Of a stretch of 33,500 bases of DNA, positions 21,449 through 31,462 are shown one piece after another. Under the pieces are notes generated by a model, which did no database searches, was not told the DNA's origin, and worked only from the letters and a program-made list of their open reading frames with translations. Position 1 is the stretch's first letter; the number at the start of each line of letters is the position of its first letter. The translations under genes were made by a program, and so were the position numbers. Source of the stretch: Glandiceps talaboti (taxonomy: Eukaryota; Hemichordata; Enteropneusta; Spengelidae); assembly GCF_964340395.1 (NCBI RefSeq), contig NW_027554291.1, forward strand, positions 1 through 33,500. The letters are read 5' to 3'.

Positions 21449-23486
21449 GGGACCGGTCAGTTTCTTCGGCCTGGGGGGGACGGTGGATTGGTAGGGGGGG
21501 TCACCCTGTTTTTGAAATTGGCAGTAGGGGGGGGTCATGCTGTTTTGAAAATTGTGGATAGGGGGGGGGGGGGTCATTGTGTTTTAGATTGTGATGGAAG
21601 AAAAAAGCCTTTCTACAATGGCATATAGCCTTGTCTGAAATGTGGTATTCAATATTTGTTCTTGTCCCTGTTTCTTACATGAATTCTTTAACATTACTTA
21701 TTAGTTCAAACCTAACTATACATATTCATATACATGTACCGGTATTACCTACCTACCACACTAGTTACAGAACATGTCATGTAAATGCTTGGCTGTTTCA
21801 CAATCAATGCTTCGCTTATATTGCAGTTTGGGGCAAAAGTGAACTTGAAGGTTTCGTAATGATAATTTTCATAGATAGTTTATAAATGAAGTTAATCTAA
21901 ATTGTTCTACTCATCATGCCATTGACACTACAAATCACCACATCTCATCAGATTCCAGTTACTATAATACACTAGGTATGACCACCTAAAGTTCTCTAAC
22001 ATACCGGTGACTTTATTATACATGCAATATTAATGCCCCTATATACTAATGTTACATGTCCATTTTATGTGATATGAGAAACTCATTTAAAAACGTTTTA
22101 CGTTTACTTAGCTTTTCGAAGCTTGGATATATTACCTCAAAGGTTATGAATAACCTAAACATTGCCTTAGTATCTCAACCAAAAAACTCCAGATCTGCCA
22201 GGGGGAAAACCCCAAGGACTCCCTCATCCCCAGAGGTCACTCATACATTCAACCAACAATCAGATGCACCAACAACCTTTTTACTGTCATAATGGTATTA
22301 AACTTTTCTTAAATATTTTCACCCTATTCTAATTTGATATGATATTGTCTTTTCAAGATCTGAAACGTTTTTGCCAAGATAGTCTAAAATTGCCTTAAAC
22401 TCCAAATCTCCCCTACCAATGATACTACCATTATAGATGTGCTGATCTTTACTACATGTATATAATGATGCCATTTAAACTTTTTAAGAACATATTTCAA
22501 CCCTTAGTGTAAGTTATAAAGAATAGTTTCTGATACTTGCTGTCTTCTAAAGCATGGATTAAGTTATTGCTTGAAAGGGTCTGAATAGCCTAAATATTGG
22601 CTTTAAGAGTAAAAATCCTCCAGGGTTTCTAGAGGGAGACCCCCCTCAGACCCCCCACATGAGGTGGACATATCCCAGTCTCAAGCTCTTCCCCTCTTAC
22701 TGTCAAGATGCTATCAAAGTATATTTCAAAAGTATTTCAACCCTATGTAGTTGCTTTTAACATGTTGGTGTTGTCTTGTAAGGCTTGAAAATTATTGTCT
22801 GAAAGGGTCTGAATAGTCTCAAAATTGACTTTTCAGAGTTAAAAACCTCCAGGGCTTCTAGGGGGAGACCCCCTAGGACCCCCCCCCCCTCCACGAGGTG
22901 TACACATCCTAGTCTCAAGATCTTCCCCATACCTCTTACTGTCAAGATCCTATCAAACTATATTTCAAAAATATTTCAACCTCATGTAGTTGCATTTTAC
23001 ATGTTGGTGCTGTCTTGTAAAGCTTGGAAATTATTTTCTGAAAATGTCTGAATAGTCTCAAAATTGACTTTTCAGAGTTAAAAACCTCCTGGGCTTCTAG
23101 GGGGAGACACCCTAGGACCCCCATAACAGATGTACATATTCCCTTCTCAAGCTTTCCTACCTTTCACAGCCAAGATGCTATTAAACTCCTTTTCGAATAT
23201 ATTTACCCTGTGTAGTCAATAATTATAAATATGATAGTGCTAACCTGGGATCTTATAAAGTAGATGCAAGACAGTCAAGCAGTCCACACTGAGTCACGAT
23301 AAAAAATACCTGTCATGCGAATATTATATATGGGGGGGGGGTCATCATGTTTTAGAATTATGTGATAGGGGGGGTCAGCCTGTTTTTGGTTTTACAGATA
23401 GGGGGGGTCAGTGACTTTTTGTCGGCCCGATTTAAGAATCCACCGCCCCCCCCCCCCCCCCCAGGCTGGAGAAACTGACCGGTCCC
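21449..23486. mobile_element. TIR DNA transposon E2 (2.04 kb, no transposase)
   Basis: The inverted termini start GGGACCGGTCAGTTTCT and continue into GCCTGGGGG, with two mismatches in about 29 bases. Direct G-runs with GGGGGTCA phrases occur at both ends (near 21495, 21530, 21560 and 23331-23412), and a C-run abuts the right TIR. The interior shares a block with element E3, in the opposite orientation there, and also has a tandem array at 22490-23210. The left flank is a TAA within a Helitron fragment, whereas the right flank is TTA in the duplicated exon segment. The flanks therefore do not form a simple target duplication. No transposase was seen. Confidence 0.75.
22490..23210. repeat. Tandem array of ~235-bp units inside E2
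   Basis: Three clear units are marked by CTCC-GGG-TTCTAG-GGGAGAC at about 22618, 22848 and 23086, together with TTTCAACC, GTCTGAATAG and TCTCAAGCT landmarks. Two weaker units may precede them from about 22060. Minus-strand frames in neighbouring units encode similar peptides (…EVFNSEKSILRLFR…), which follows from the repeat and need not imply coding. Confidence 0.75.
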
Positions 23487-23490
23487 TTAC

Positions 23491-23570
23491 CATATTCTTG
23501 TCAACCCCGGCCAGTCTTCGGTTCTTCTTTCCGTCGGAACACTTCCATCAAAGGCATCTTCATGTATCCA
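23491..23570 (-). pseudogene. Decayed duplicate of the SET-gene exon (copy B)
   Basis: The copy matches 18461-18538 except for a change from CTCGGAGG to CTGGCCGGGG, which adds two bases. In the frame used by copy A this gives a premature stop (TGA) before the donor. The donor GTAAGG survives, partly supplied by the right end of transposon E2. It may be skipped in splicing or used in another frame; the sequence cannot decide this. Confidence 0.55.
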
Positions 23571-23639
23571 CTATACACTGGTGAGGCAGGACATTAGAGT
23601 AATCAACATCAGTCGGAGGAGGGTTTCGCACACTCATTT

Positions 23640-25835
23640 TCATTGTTCGCGACTGGAGTCACTAAGGGTTTGTTGTTGTTGTTGTTGGCAATGGAATTTT
23701 ACAACTTGAAAATTGACCAATCAAAATGATTCTCTTTTAATTTATATATATAATTATATAATTAGTATGCAATGATTTAGTTTGTAGTAAATAACTTCAA
23801 GCGGTAGACCTATATAGATTGGTCAGTGAATGGTGAGCAGGTGATAAATGCATGAATTACTACCCCGTCGGCACCTGCGCACTGACAAACAAAGCCGGGT
23901 GTGAAATTGTCAAAATTAAGGCAGCGACAAAATAAATTCACCTTTACTTGATTCGTCCATGATCCAATCGGATAAGGTATTTACCAAGTCGAATAACAAT
24001 GTGAATAACATATTGCTTTTCGAATCTTCTGTAGGTGCGTGACTAACGACGTCCAGGTGAAATCCTAATCTATCCAGAGATGATATGATTCGTTTTTTGA
24101 CGTAATTTCAAACCATGAATACGCGTTTAAGAAATCAACATTTGAAATTACATGTGACTTTGGAACTTGGTGTTTAGGGTGCTGATATCGAAATTCGAAC
24201 ATTCGCTTTTGAAATGCAATCAAAATCAAACCGCAAACAATGTTTCACTTTTCAACATTTTACTGGAAAGTTAGGGGGGCACCGGCACCTTTTACTCGTA
24301 CTCTCTGCACTTTCTTTGAAGTTTGCAGTTTGTTGACTAAAAATTATATCAATGCGAAGATCAAAGGAAAGCGAAAACAACAAGTAACAAATACAGTCGG
24401 AATATGAACATAACATAACATAACATGGTGGACGTCCTAAATGTACAAATAAATTGTAAATTTGTAATCAATGTTTGGAGTAGGACCTCGTTTCTAGCGC
24501 ATATTGCATGACTAACTGACACCAGCCATCCATCCATCCACCCATACAGTGACAGTTGTTTTGTACATTAATACAAGAATTGTTTTTAGGTAGTGAGTTA
24601 TCGTCGGCGTTATTTTTTCAATCAAATGTATTTTTTTGTGATGTCATACCGACGGTGTTATTAGTTTAAATATATTTGTGTTGTGTGACCTAGACGGGGT
24701 GGGTAGGGTGGGCTGCGCAACTAGACTGTGTAAAATGAAATCAGGTGACTCTGCTGAGACTTCCAAATCCAAACGGTAAACCCAAACTCTAGACATTCCA
24801 CACACCCAAAAACTTACGGAGCTCAAGACCCTTGATCTATGTAATGCTTGAGACGACACTTCGTATGATGAAATAGCTAAGGCCTGATCAAAACAATTGA
24901 TTATTTGAATAATAAAATAATAACAATTGTAAGCAAATTTTGAGAATGCAACGAATTTTGTGAGCAAAATTTAAGTAAAATATGCTCCTAAACTTGGGCA
25001 GATCTTTCAAAAAATATTCCAACCAAGAAAAGAATGCCTTTTCATACTTAATGAGCACAACAAACCCACCCCTTTCCAGCACTTTTTTGGTGAATCGATG
25101 TAACATAGTCATTACTATACGTTTGTGTTAAACCTCAGACCACTATTATGAACACAAGGTTGCCATGTCCCTGGACTTTCGTGCGATCGACCTGTTAGTA
25201 ATACGAGAGAGCTTGGAACACATCATGGCAATAGACTTGACACAGTGTAGCGAAAGATCAAGTTAATGAGATCTAATAAGCTTAGCGTCGTACATTCTTT
25301 CCCCATGCATGCGTCTCGGTTTATCCCTTTTTAAAAACACTGACAGATCTAGCTAGATACAGATTATTGTTCGCTAAAATTTGAGGCGTGACTTTGATTT
25401 AATGATTCCTGATAGGTTGATATCTATATTTGTACATGTCAGTCAAACTAGTTACGCCTACATTGAGTGTAAAGTCTATTACAATACGTTCACCCATTGG
25501 TTGAAACTAAGTCATTCGCCATCTAATTAGTATTCAGTTTTTATCCTAATTCGTACACATCTGTTTGTAGTGTTCGACTTGATAAGGCTGAGTAGCGAAG
25601 ATGGCGATGCGAATTCGCATCTACGGGGAGATTTTAGAATTGAAAATGACACTAGTGTGTCGGCTGGTAAAATTGTCGACACGGCATCCACTGCTGGTTG
25701 AGGAATACACATAACGGTCGTCTGACAGGGAGACACTATTTCACAAGCACAGAACTTTTAAAACTTATGAAAAATTGAAAAATATTATTAAACCACTATT
25801 CTGACATAGTTTATTATACCCAATGTGTGACTTAC
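23640..25835. other. First intron of the SET-domain gene; otherwise nothing certain
   Basis: Largely unique sequence with fewer repeats than the rest. A GTT microsatellite lies at 23669-23687. Between about 25571 and 25697 a plus-strand frame following an acceptor-like CTGTTTGTAG reads VFDLIRLSSEDGDANSHLRG and continues to an early stop. It includes a perfect 16-base palindrome GATGCGAATTCGCATC at 25606-25621. A minus-strand frame covers the same place. Neither is called as a gene. Confidence 0.4.
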
Positions 25836-25948
25836 CTCGTACTCAAAGTGGGGCTATCGATTTGTTGTCTCACGTCATGCCCGATTATCGACGGGATATT
25901 AACGAAGACGTCCGCTTCCGTTGACATCGCACGTTTGTAGCTCCGCAT
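25836..25948 (-). CDS. SET-domain lysine methyltransferase gene, first coding exon
   Basis: On the minus strand an ATG at 25948 opens a frame reading MRSYKRAMSTEADVFVNIPS then IIGHDVRQQIDSPTLST. It ends at a strong donor ACGAG|GTAAGT with two bases left over, which matches the phase needed by the 18461 exon. The other two frames contain stops. A second ATG at 25927 (MSTEAD) and an upstream in-frame ATG at 26098 are alternative starts. The upstream one would overlap retrotransposon sequence and add a basic N-terminus. The peptide itself has no recognisable domain; assignment to the SET gene rests on strand, order and phase. Confidence 0.55.
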
Positions 25949-26060
25949 TTTACTGAAGTTTTTTACCAAAGTTTTAGTCAATTGCCTATTTTTTATCGCT
26001 GTTAGTGTTTTTAAAGTACCAAAGTATCTCCTGACTACACATTTAACGCTTTTAAAACCA

Positions 26061-27827
26061 TTGGTGTGCTTTCTCAACCCTCCAACTTGGACACGCAACT
26101 ACACATGTACGACACCGTCCCGAAGACGGCCATTGTTTTTACCTACGTCACCTTCGACTTCAACTTCAAGTTCAACGTCAAGGACACTCACAACGCAAGG
26201 AACTGCATCGTCCTGCACCATGAGTTATTATACGACACTACTCTCAACCATTTTATTAATTGGTGTACGTCTACTAAGTGTGAACCACCAACAACTAGGC
26301 CATTATCACAAGATTGAGATTGAACACTGGACCGCTCCAACAGGTGACACCTTGCACAAAGAAAACGATCCGGTGAGTCTGTTCCATGTCTCTCTACAAG
26401 TCACAAATAGTAATCGTTATTTAAGATATTTTACTATACACAAACTTAACCGTAGTACAAGATTATCTCTGTTATTGCTACTTGCTGGGGACATAAACCC
26501 ACACCCAGGACCCAAGTCTTATAAATTGAAATATCCATGCCAAATATACAAATCCGCTGCCAGATGGGGACAAGAATGCATCCAGTGTGAACAATGTGAC
26601 AACTGGTTTCATAAATACTGTCTCAGTATGAATGATGAAGTGTACAACACCCTTACTGCACACCCATCCTATACTTGGCTCTGCTGTGACTGTGGCCTAC
26701 CGAACTTTCACTCTTCATACTTCATTGATATGTGTGATATAGAAACCATGAATAGCTTTGATACATTATCTGACATCAGTGAAGATGATACCATTGACAG
26801 TCTACCATCAGATCTAAGCAATATAAACCCAATCAAGACATCTAGCCCAACTAATAGAACCACAACTACAAAGACGACCAAAGTAAATAAACCAAAGCCT
26901 CGTAAGGCAAAATCCAAAATACATCCCCTCAAAATCATCAATGTAAATTGCCAGAGTGTACGCGCAAAACTTGCTGGTTTTCAGTACCTCCTACAGGAAG
27001 AAGACCCAGATATAGTTGTTGGAACTGAATCTTGGCTTCATAGTGACATTAATAGTGGTGAAATCTTTCCTGCAAACTTCAATGTATTCCGCAAAGACAG
27101 GACAATAAATAATGATTACCATGGAGGAGTATTTGTTGCAGTTAAAAATAATCTCATTGCCCAAGACGAACATCACCTCGATCAAGTTGACTGTGAAATG
27201 AAATGGATTAGCATCCATGTAAACGGTATTGCACCAATGTTCATAGGCGCTTTCTATCGCTCACAGAAGACAGGTCCTGAGTATGTACGTCTTCTAGAAA
27301 ACTCATTAGAAGTCATACCAAAAAATGCATCAGTCTGGATACTAGGAGACTTCAACTTACCAGATGTTGATTGGCACTCAAATTCATTCAAACCCTGTGG
27401 TAGATACCCTGGACCCAGCAAAGCTATGATCGACATCACCATGAACAATAATTTGCAACAGATGGTATTAGAACCAACCAGAGAAAATAGTATCTTAGAC
27501 CTGTGTTTTACCAACAACCCCACTTTTGTAAACAGCATCCAGATAAAGCCTGGCATAAGTGACCATGACATTGTTGTCTTACATGCTTCTATCAAGCCAA
27601 AAATTGTCAAGTTACCAAAACGGAAAGTGTACCTATATCATAAAGCCGACTTTAACAAGATGTCAAATGAACTCGATGCTCTTAACAGTAGCCTTACTGA
27701 AGACATAGTAAACCAGTTGAATATAGACGAACTCTGGAACCAGTTCTCAGATAAAATTCAGACAGCAATGAATGACAATATACCTTCAAAAATAACTTCA
27801 TCTAAACCAAACGTACCATGTTTCTAA
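26061..27827 (+). CDS. LINE ORF: PHD-like finger plus AP-type endonuclease, 3'-truncated
   Basis: A continuous 588-codon frame. A hydrophobic start (MSYYTTLLSTILLIGVRLLS, internal ATG at 26221) is followed near residues 143-151 by GDINPHPGP, a variant of the 2A-like GDxExNPGP motif. Residues about 158-212 form a Cys-rich PHD-like finger (CIQCEQCDNWFHKYC … WLCCDC). From about residue 292 comes an exonuclease-endonuclease-phosphatase domain: NVNCQSVRAK, GTESWL, WILGDFNLPDVDW, ILDLCFTN and SDHDIVV carry the expected Asn, Glu, Asp-Asn and His residues. This order is typical of CR1-like non-LTR elements, where a reverse transcriptase should follow. Here the frame ends shortly after a junction at about 27822, so the RT is lost. 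The true start is uncertain: codons before 26221 may be host or leader sequence. Confidence 0.85.
   Translation: MVCFLNPPTWTRNYTCTTPSRRRPLFLPTSPSTSTSSSTSRTLTTQGTASSCTMSYYTTLLSTILLIGVRLLSVNHQQLGHYHKIEIEHWTAPTGDTLHKENDPVSLFHVSLQVTNSNRYLRYFTIHKLNRSTRLSLLLLLAGDINPHPGPKSYKLKYPCQIYKSAARWGQECIQCEQCDNWFHKYCLSMNDEVYNTLTAHPSYTWLCCDCGLPNFHSSYFIDMCDIETMNSFDTLSDISEDDTIDSLPSDLSNINPIKTSSPTNRTTTTKTTKVNKPKPRKAKSKIHPLKIINVNCQSVRAKLAGFQYLLQEEDPDIVVGTESWLHSDINSGEIFPANFNVFRKDRTINNDYHGGVFVAVKNNLIAQDEHHLDQVDCEMKWISIHVNGIAPMFIGAFYRSQKTGPEYVRLLENSLEVIPKNASVWILGDFNLPDVDWHSNSFKPCGRYPGPSKAMIDITMNNNLQQMVLEPTRENSILDLCFTNNPTFVNSIQIKPGISDHDIVVLHASIKPKIVKLPKRKVYLYHKADFNKMSNELDALNSSLTEDIVNQLNIDELWNQFSDKIQTAMNDNIPSKITSSKPNVPCF
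26100..27822 (+). mobile_element. CR1-like non-LTR retrotransposon fragment (LINE-1)
   Basis: Carries the PHD-endonuclease frame and stops abruptly against the opposite-strand LINE. The 3' half (RT, 3' UTR, tail) is missing, which is the reverse of the usual 5' truncation of LINEs. The 5' boundary is approximate. Confidence 0.75.
26487..26513 (+). other. 2A-like motif in the LINE ORF
   Basis: The codons encode GDINPHPGP. Canonical ribosome-skipping motifs read D(V/I)ExNPGP. Here Glu is replaced by Asn and the Asn before PGP by His, so activity is doubtful. It follows a leucine-rich run (LSLLLLLA), as in retrotransposon 2A-like leaders. Confidence 0.65.
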
Positions 27828-30312
27828 ATACTATCACTTTCGATTTAGAGGTGTTAACTTTAAGTTTCCATTTCTTTGTATATGAGGACAAATTATTCAA
27901 TAATCTTTGTAGACCAATTTGAGTTGTACTAAATAAAGCAAGATCATCTGCAAAAAGTAAAAAGAATAGTTTGATGGTTGCAATGTGTACACCTGCATAC
28001 TCATGTTCACATGCTTTGCCTAGGTCATTTATAAATAAAGTGAATAATAGGGGTGATAAATGTACGCTACCTTGTTGAACTCCTAGTTCACACCTGAAAA
28101 ACTCAGTTAAACCATCTGGGCATCAAATACAAGCCGTCACATTTACATACATTGAACGCAACACACTGAATAATTTTCCCCTAAGACCAGCTTTAAATAA
28201 TTTATAAAACAAAAGACTATGATTGATTCTATCAAACTTCAAAGGCTTTCTCTAGGTCTATGAATGCACAATATAATCTACCACTGAGGTGCAAATAACG
28301 GTCAATTATGGTACGAAGAATAAAAATATTATCGGTTGTTGAACACTTCTTACGGAATCCAGCCTGTTCTTCAACTAGAGGGGAAATAACTTCTGACCAC
28401 ACTGTAAGTCTATGTAAAATTATGTCACTAAAGACCTTGTTTAGTGTTGGTAAGAGAGTGTTACCCCTATAATTATTTACGGAATCAATTGAACCTTTCT
28501 TATGTAGGGGCATTATAATTAAACCTTTAGCTAAAATATCTGGAAAACACCCACTGTCAAATATCCTATTAAATAAATGTAATATCAATGACTTGAGTGT
28601 ACTTGGGGCATTTTTTAAATTTGTAGGAGTTATTCCATCAAACCCTGGGGCTTTCCTATCTTTTAGTCTAGACATAGAGTTATCCAGTTCATCCATAGTT
28701 ATCTCAGTATCGAGAATGTTCAAATCAAAATCGGTGGTATTAAAATCGGTGTCAGTTATATTTAGGTTAATATCTAGTAATAGTTTTACTTCTTCTAAAA
28801 AAGCATGGGAAGGGTCCTCACCTTGAACCACAGGTTCACTAAATAAAGATGAAAAATATGTAACCCAGTCTTTTAGTTTGATATTGGCAGGTATACCTCC
28901 CTTTCTTGGACTAATTTTTGACCAAAAGGCTCTAGAATTGGACTGGCTTGCTAACAGTGCTAGATGCATTTTCTCTGATTCAAAAAACTCTCGCCTTTTC
29001 GCCCTCAATAGAGAGTGATATTGATTCCGTAAATAAATATAACTATTCAAGTTGTTGTCAGACCTACTATTTCTAAAATAATTTAGAGATTTTCTAACTA
29101 GTAACTTTAGATGTCTACATTCATGATCAAACCTGGCAACCCCTAGAATTCCCATTATTAGAGATAAAGCTGGTCTTAGGGGTAACCTTCATGCTCTTTG
29201 CAGATTGTTGGATTAGGTCAATAAGCACAGAAGCAGCCCCAGAAGTATCAGTTTCCAAAAGTAAATGAAAATGATCAATTTGACGTCTCCCAATTGAGTT
29301 CTCCCAAAATAAGTTGAAAGATTCTCTGTGGCTATCTCTCCACGCATACTTGGTACATGCAGATGTTTCACTGTCCAAAGTACTACTATTGTTGCCTGAC
29401 TCTGTCACCAATGGAAATTTCAAATCAAAAAGTACTGGGTGATGGTCTGATTCATCAGACACACAAAAATGACTGAATAGATCAAAATTACACTTATCAG
29501 CTAAAACATAGTCTATTACACTCCCACCAGTATCCTTGGTATATGTGAAATATCCCTTATCTCTATCATCAAATAATCTGCCATTTATAATTCTCATCTG
29601 AGTATTTTTACAAAAATCAAGTAAAAGTTGGCCATATGCATTTGTTGTTTCATCCCTAGAAGTTCTAACAGAAATGTCATTATCAATTAAATAATCATCA
29701 CCCAGTGGAACAAAATAGTTTGTATCATCAGTGACATAGTCAGGATCATTCGCAGTCCGCGCATTAAAATCACCACAAATTATAAAGTCAAAGTTAGGAA
29801 ATTTAGAACTATACAAAGCTAGCTCATCTTCAAGAATAGTGAAATTTTGCTGGTCAGAATAACTACTAGAACCCTGTGGTGAAAAGTACAGAACTCCAAA
29901 ACATAATTTCAAGTGTTCAAATTTGAAAACAACCCAGACAATGTCATCTGATGAGACACTTTTACAAATGTTTACACACTTACAGTATTTCGAACGATAA
30001 AATATACTTATTCCACCAGAATTTCTACCCAAATGTTTTCTTTTAGATCTAGTAACTCTCATAATCTTTCAGCGAAAAGGTATCTTTGGCAGTAGCCCAT
30101 GTTTCTGTTAGAAATATAAAATCATATTGTTGTAAATAAATACGTAAATCATCATTGTCCCATTTACTTTTCAAACCATTAATGTTCCAAAGTATACAAG
30201 AAATGGAACCGTATGACACGTTAAATACCTTATTAGTAGGGGGTCCGACATCAAAATAAAAATACCGCCAATGGCGTTGTAGCACAACTGTAAAGATAAA
30301 ATGTTTATCCAT
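27823..30312 (-). pseudogene. Second LINE, endonuclease plus reverse transcriptase, frameshifted and 3'-truncated
   Basis: Read on minus, the element starts near 30312. It shows an endonuclease domain (ILWNINGLKSK, FLTETW, IICGDFNARTAND, VIDYVLAD, SDESDHHPVLFDL) and then a reverse transcriptase (RKAPGFDGITP, PLHKKGS, EEQAGFRKKCSTTDN, YCAFIDLEKAF, GVQQGS, LLFADDLALFS). Frameshifts separate four segments: 30312-30060, 30062-29127, 29155-28232 and 28231-27823. The last segment also has an in-frame TGA near 28125. The RT catalytic FADD box is present at about 27980. The region after the RT core is absent, cut at the junction with the plus-strand LINE. Sequence and lack of a PHD finger show it is a different family from its neighbour. 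It is not functional as it stands. Confidence 0.9.
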
Positions 30313-30404
30313 ATGCTAGTCCATGCTAAAAATAGGTGTTCATTTGCCGAATAACTATCCAGTTGCCTATCCAACCATGTTGCTATCTTTGCGATATACA
30401 CTAT

Positions 30405-31250
30405 CATTTGGCAGTTGCTATGGGTGTGGTCATGTTGTTAGATATTTTTGCATACATTTTTGTATGCTTTTGTTCACTTACAATTTACATACACTTTTTG
30501 AATGTTTATTCATTTGTATATTAATCCCTGTTATCTTTGTGAAATACACGACCATTTTGCTGTTGCTATGGGCGTGGTCATGGTTACTAGGGATATTTGC
30601 ACACATTTTTTGAATGTTTACTCACTTGCCTACCAGATGATGTTGTCATTTGACCAAAATATACTGCCAATTGGTTGTTGCTAAGGGCATGGTCATGGTT
30701 GCTAGGGCAAATTGTGTCAAAATATTTTGAAGAAAGTCTGCTTAATAACACTTCTAGAAACAGCTCACCAAGTTACAGTGTCACTGACCAAGTACTTTGT
30801 GAGATACAAGTTTTTGACCAAAAATGAACATTTTTACACCTAATTTGCATATCACTCATGACATCATTGTATCTTTAATACTTCTTCATCTATACATCCC
30901 AAGATGCATTCCCATTAAATTTCAGCCCAATCTGCACAGTAGTTTTGGAATTATTGACTTTTGACCAAAAAGACACATTTTTAGCCATAATTTGCATATT
31001 ACTGATGGAATCATCATGTCATGAACAATCTTACTTTACACCCCCTTAAGAATGTTTCCACAAAATTTCGCACCAATCTGCCAAGTAGTTTCTGAGTTTA
31101 AGTTTTTTGACCAAAAATCACATTTTTTACCCGAATCACAAACCGATGGCAAGATCATTTTCATTTGAACAATTTTTCACTAGAACACCATAAGTAATGT
31201 CCCCACCAAATATCAAGCCAATCGGTCTGGTGGTTTTTGACTTTAAGTCG

Positions 31251-31321
<71 letters not shown>

Positions 31322-31361
31322 GCCGGAAGATGCCTACTGAACTTAGGTTCAGTTGTGCTAA
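30405..31361 (+). mobile_element. Helitron-like repeat copy C, most complete
   Basis: Three GTTGCTATGGGYGTGGTCAT-type motifs (about 30417, 30562 and 30677) lead into at least four degenerate units with AAATTTC-GC-CCAATCTG and TAGTTTTGGAATTA. A long CA microsatellite follows (31253-31318). The end is a perfect 7-bp hairpin ACTGAAC (31336-31342) / GTTCAGT (31347-31353), then TGTG and CTAA (31358-31361). The stem is identical to that of copy A while the loop differs. This is a Helitron-like 3' terminus; the 5' TC end was not located. Confidence 0.55.
31253..31318. repeat. CA microsatellite
   Basis: About 33 CA units just before the terminal hairpin of Helitron-like copy C. Confidence 0.97.
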
Positions 31362-31462
31362 AAAACTTTTTCATTTTCGCCCATCTTTAATATTTTGCGA
31401 AACAACACACTTTCTGGCAATAATAAGCAAGTGTGTGGACAGTCAAGGTCATCTCTTCAGTC

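Larger units (their letters stand above)
18614..23632. repeat. Tandem duplication, copy B, split by two transposons
   Basis: The pieces 18614-18719, 21080-21320 and 23487-23632 together match copy A in order. Differences include a 17-base insertion near 21184 and a 2-base change in the exon. The breaks coincide with transposon TE1 and with a Helitron fragment plus element E2. Confidence 0.85.

Noticed and set aside
24644-25112. Two overlapping minus-strand frames of 107 and 74 codons
   Set aside because: No motif, no splice-site support, and AT-rich composition typical of intron sequence.
28593-28826. 77-codon plus-strand frame
   Set aside because: Antisense to the reverse transcriptase of the minus-strand LINE.
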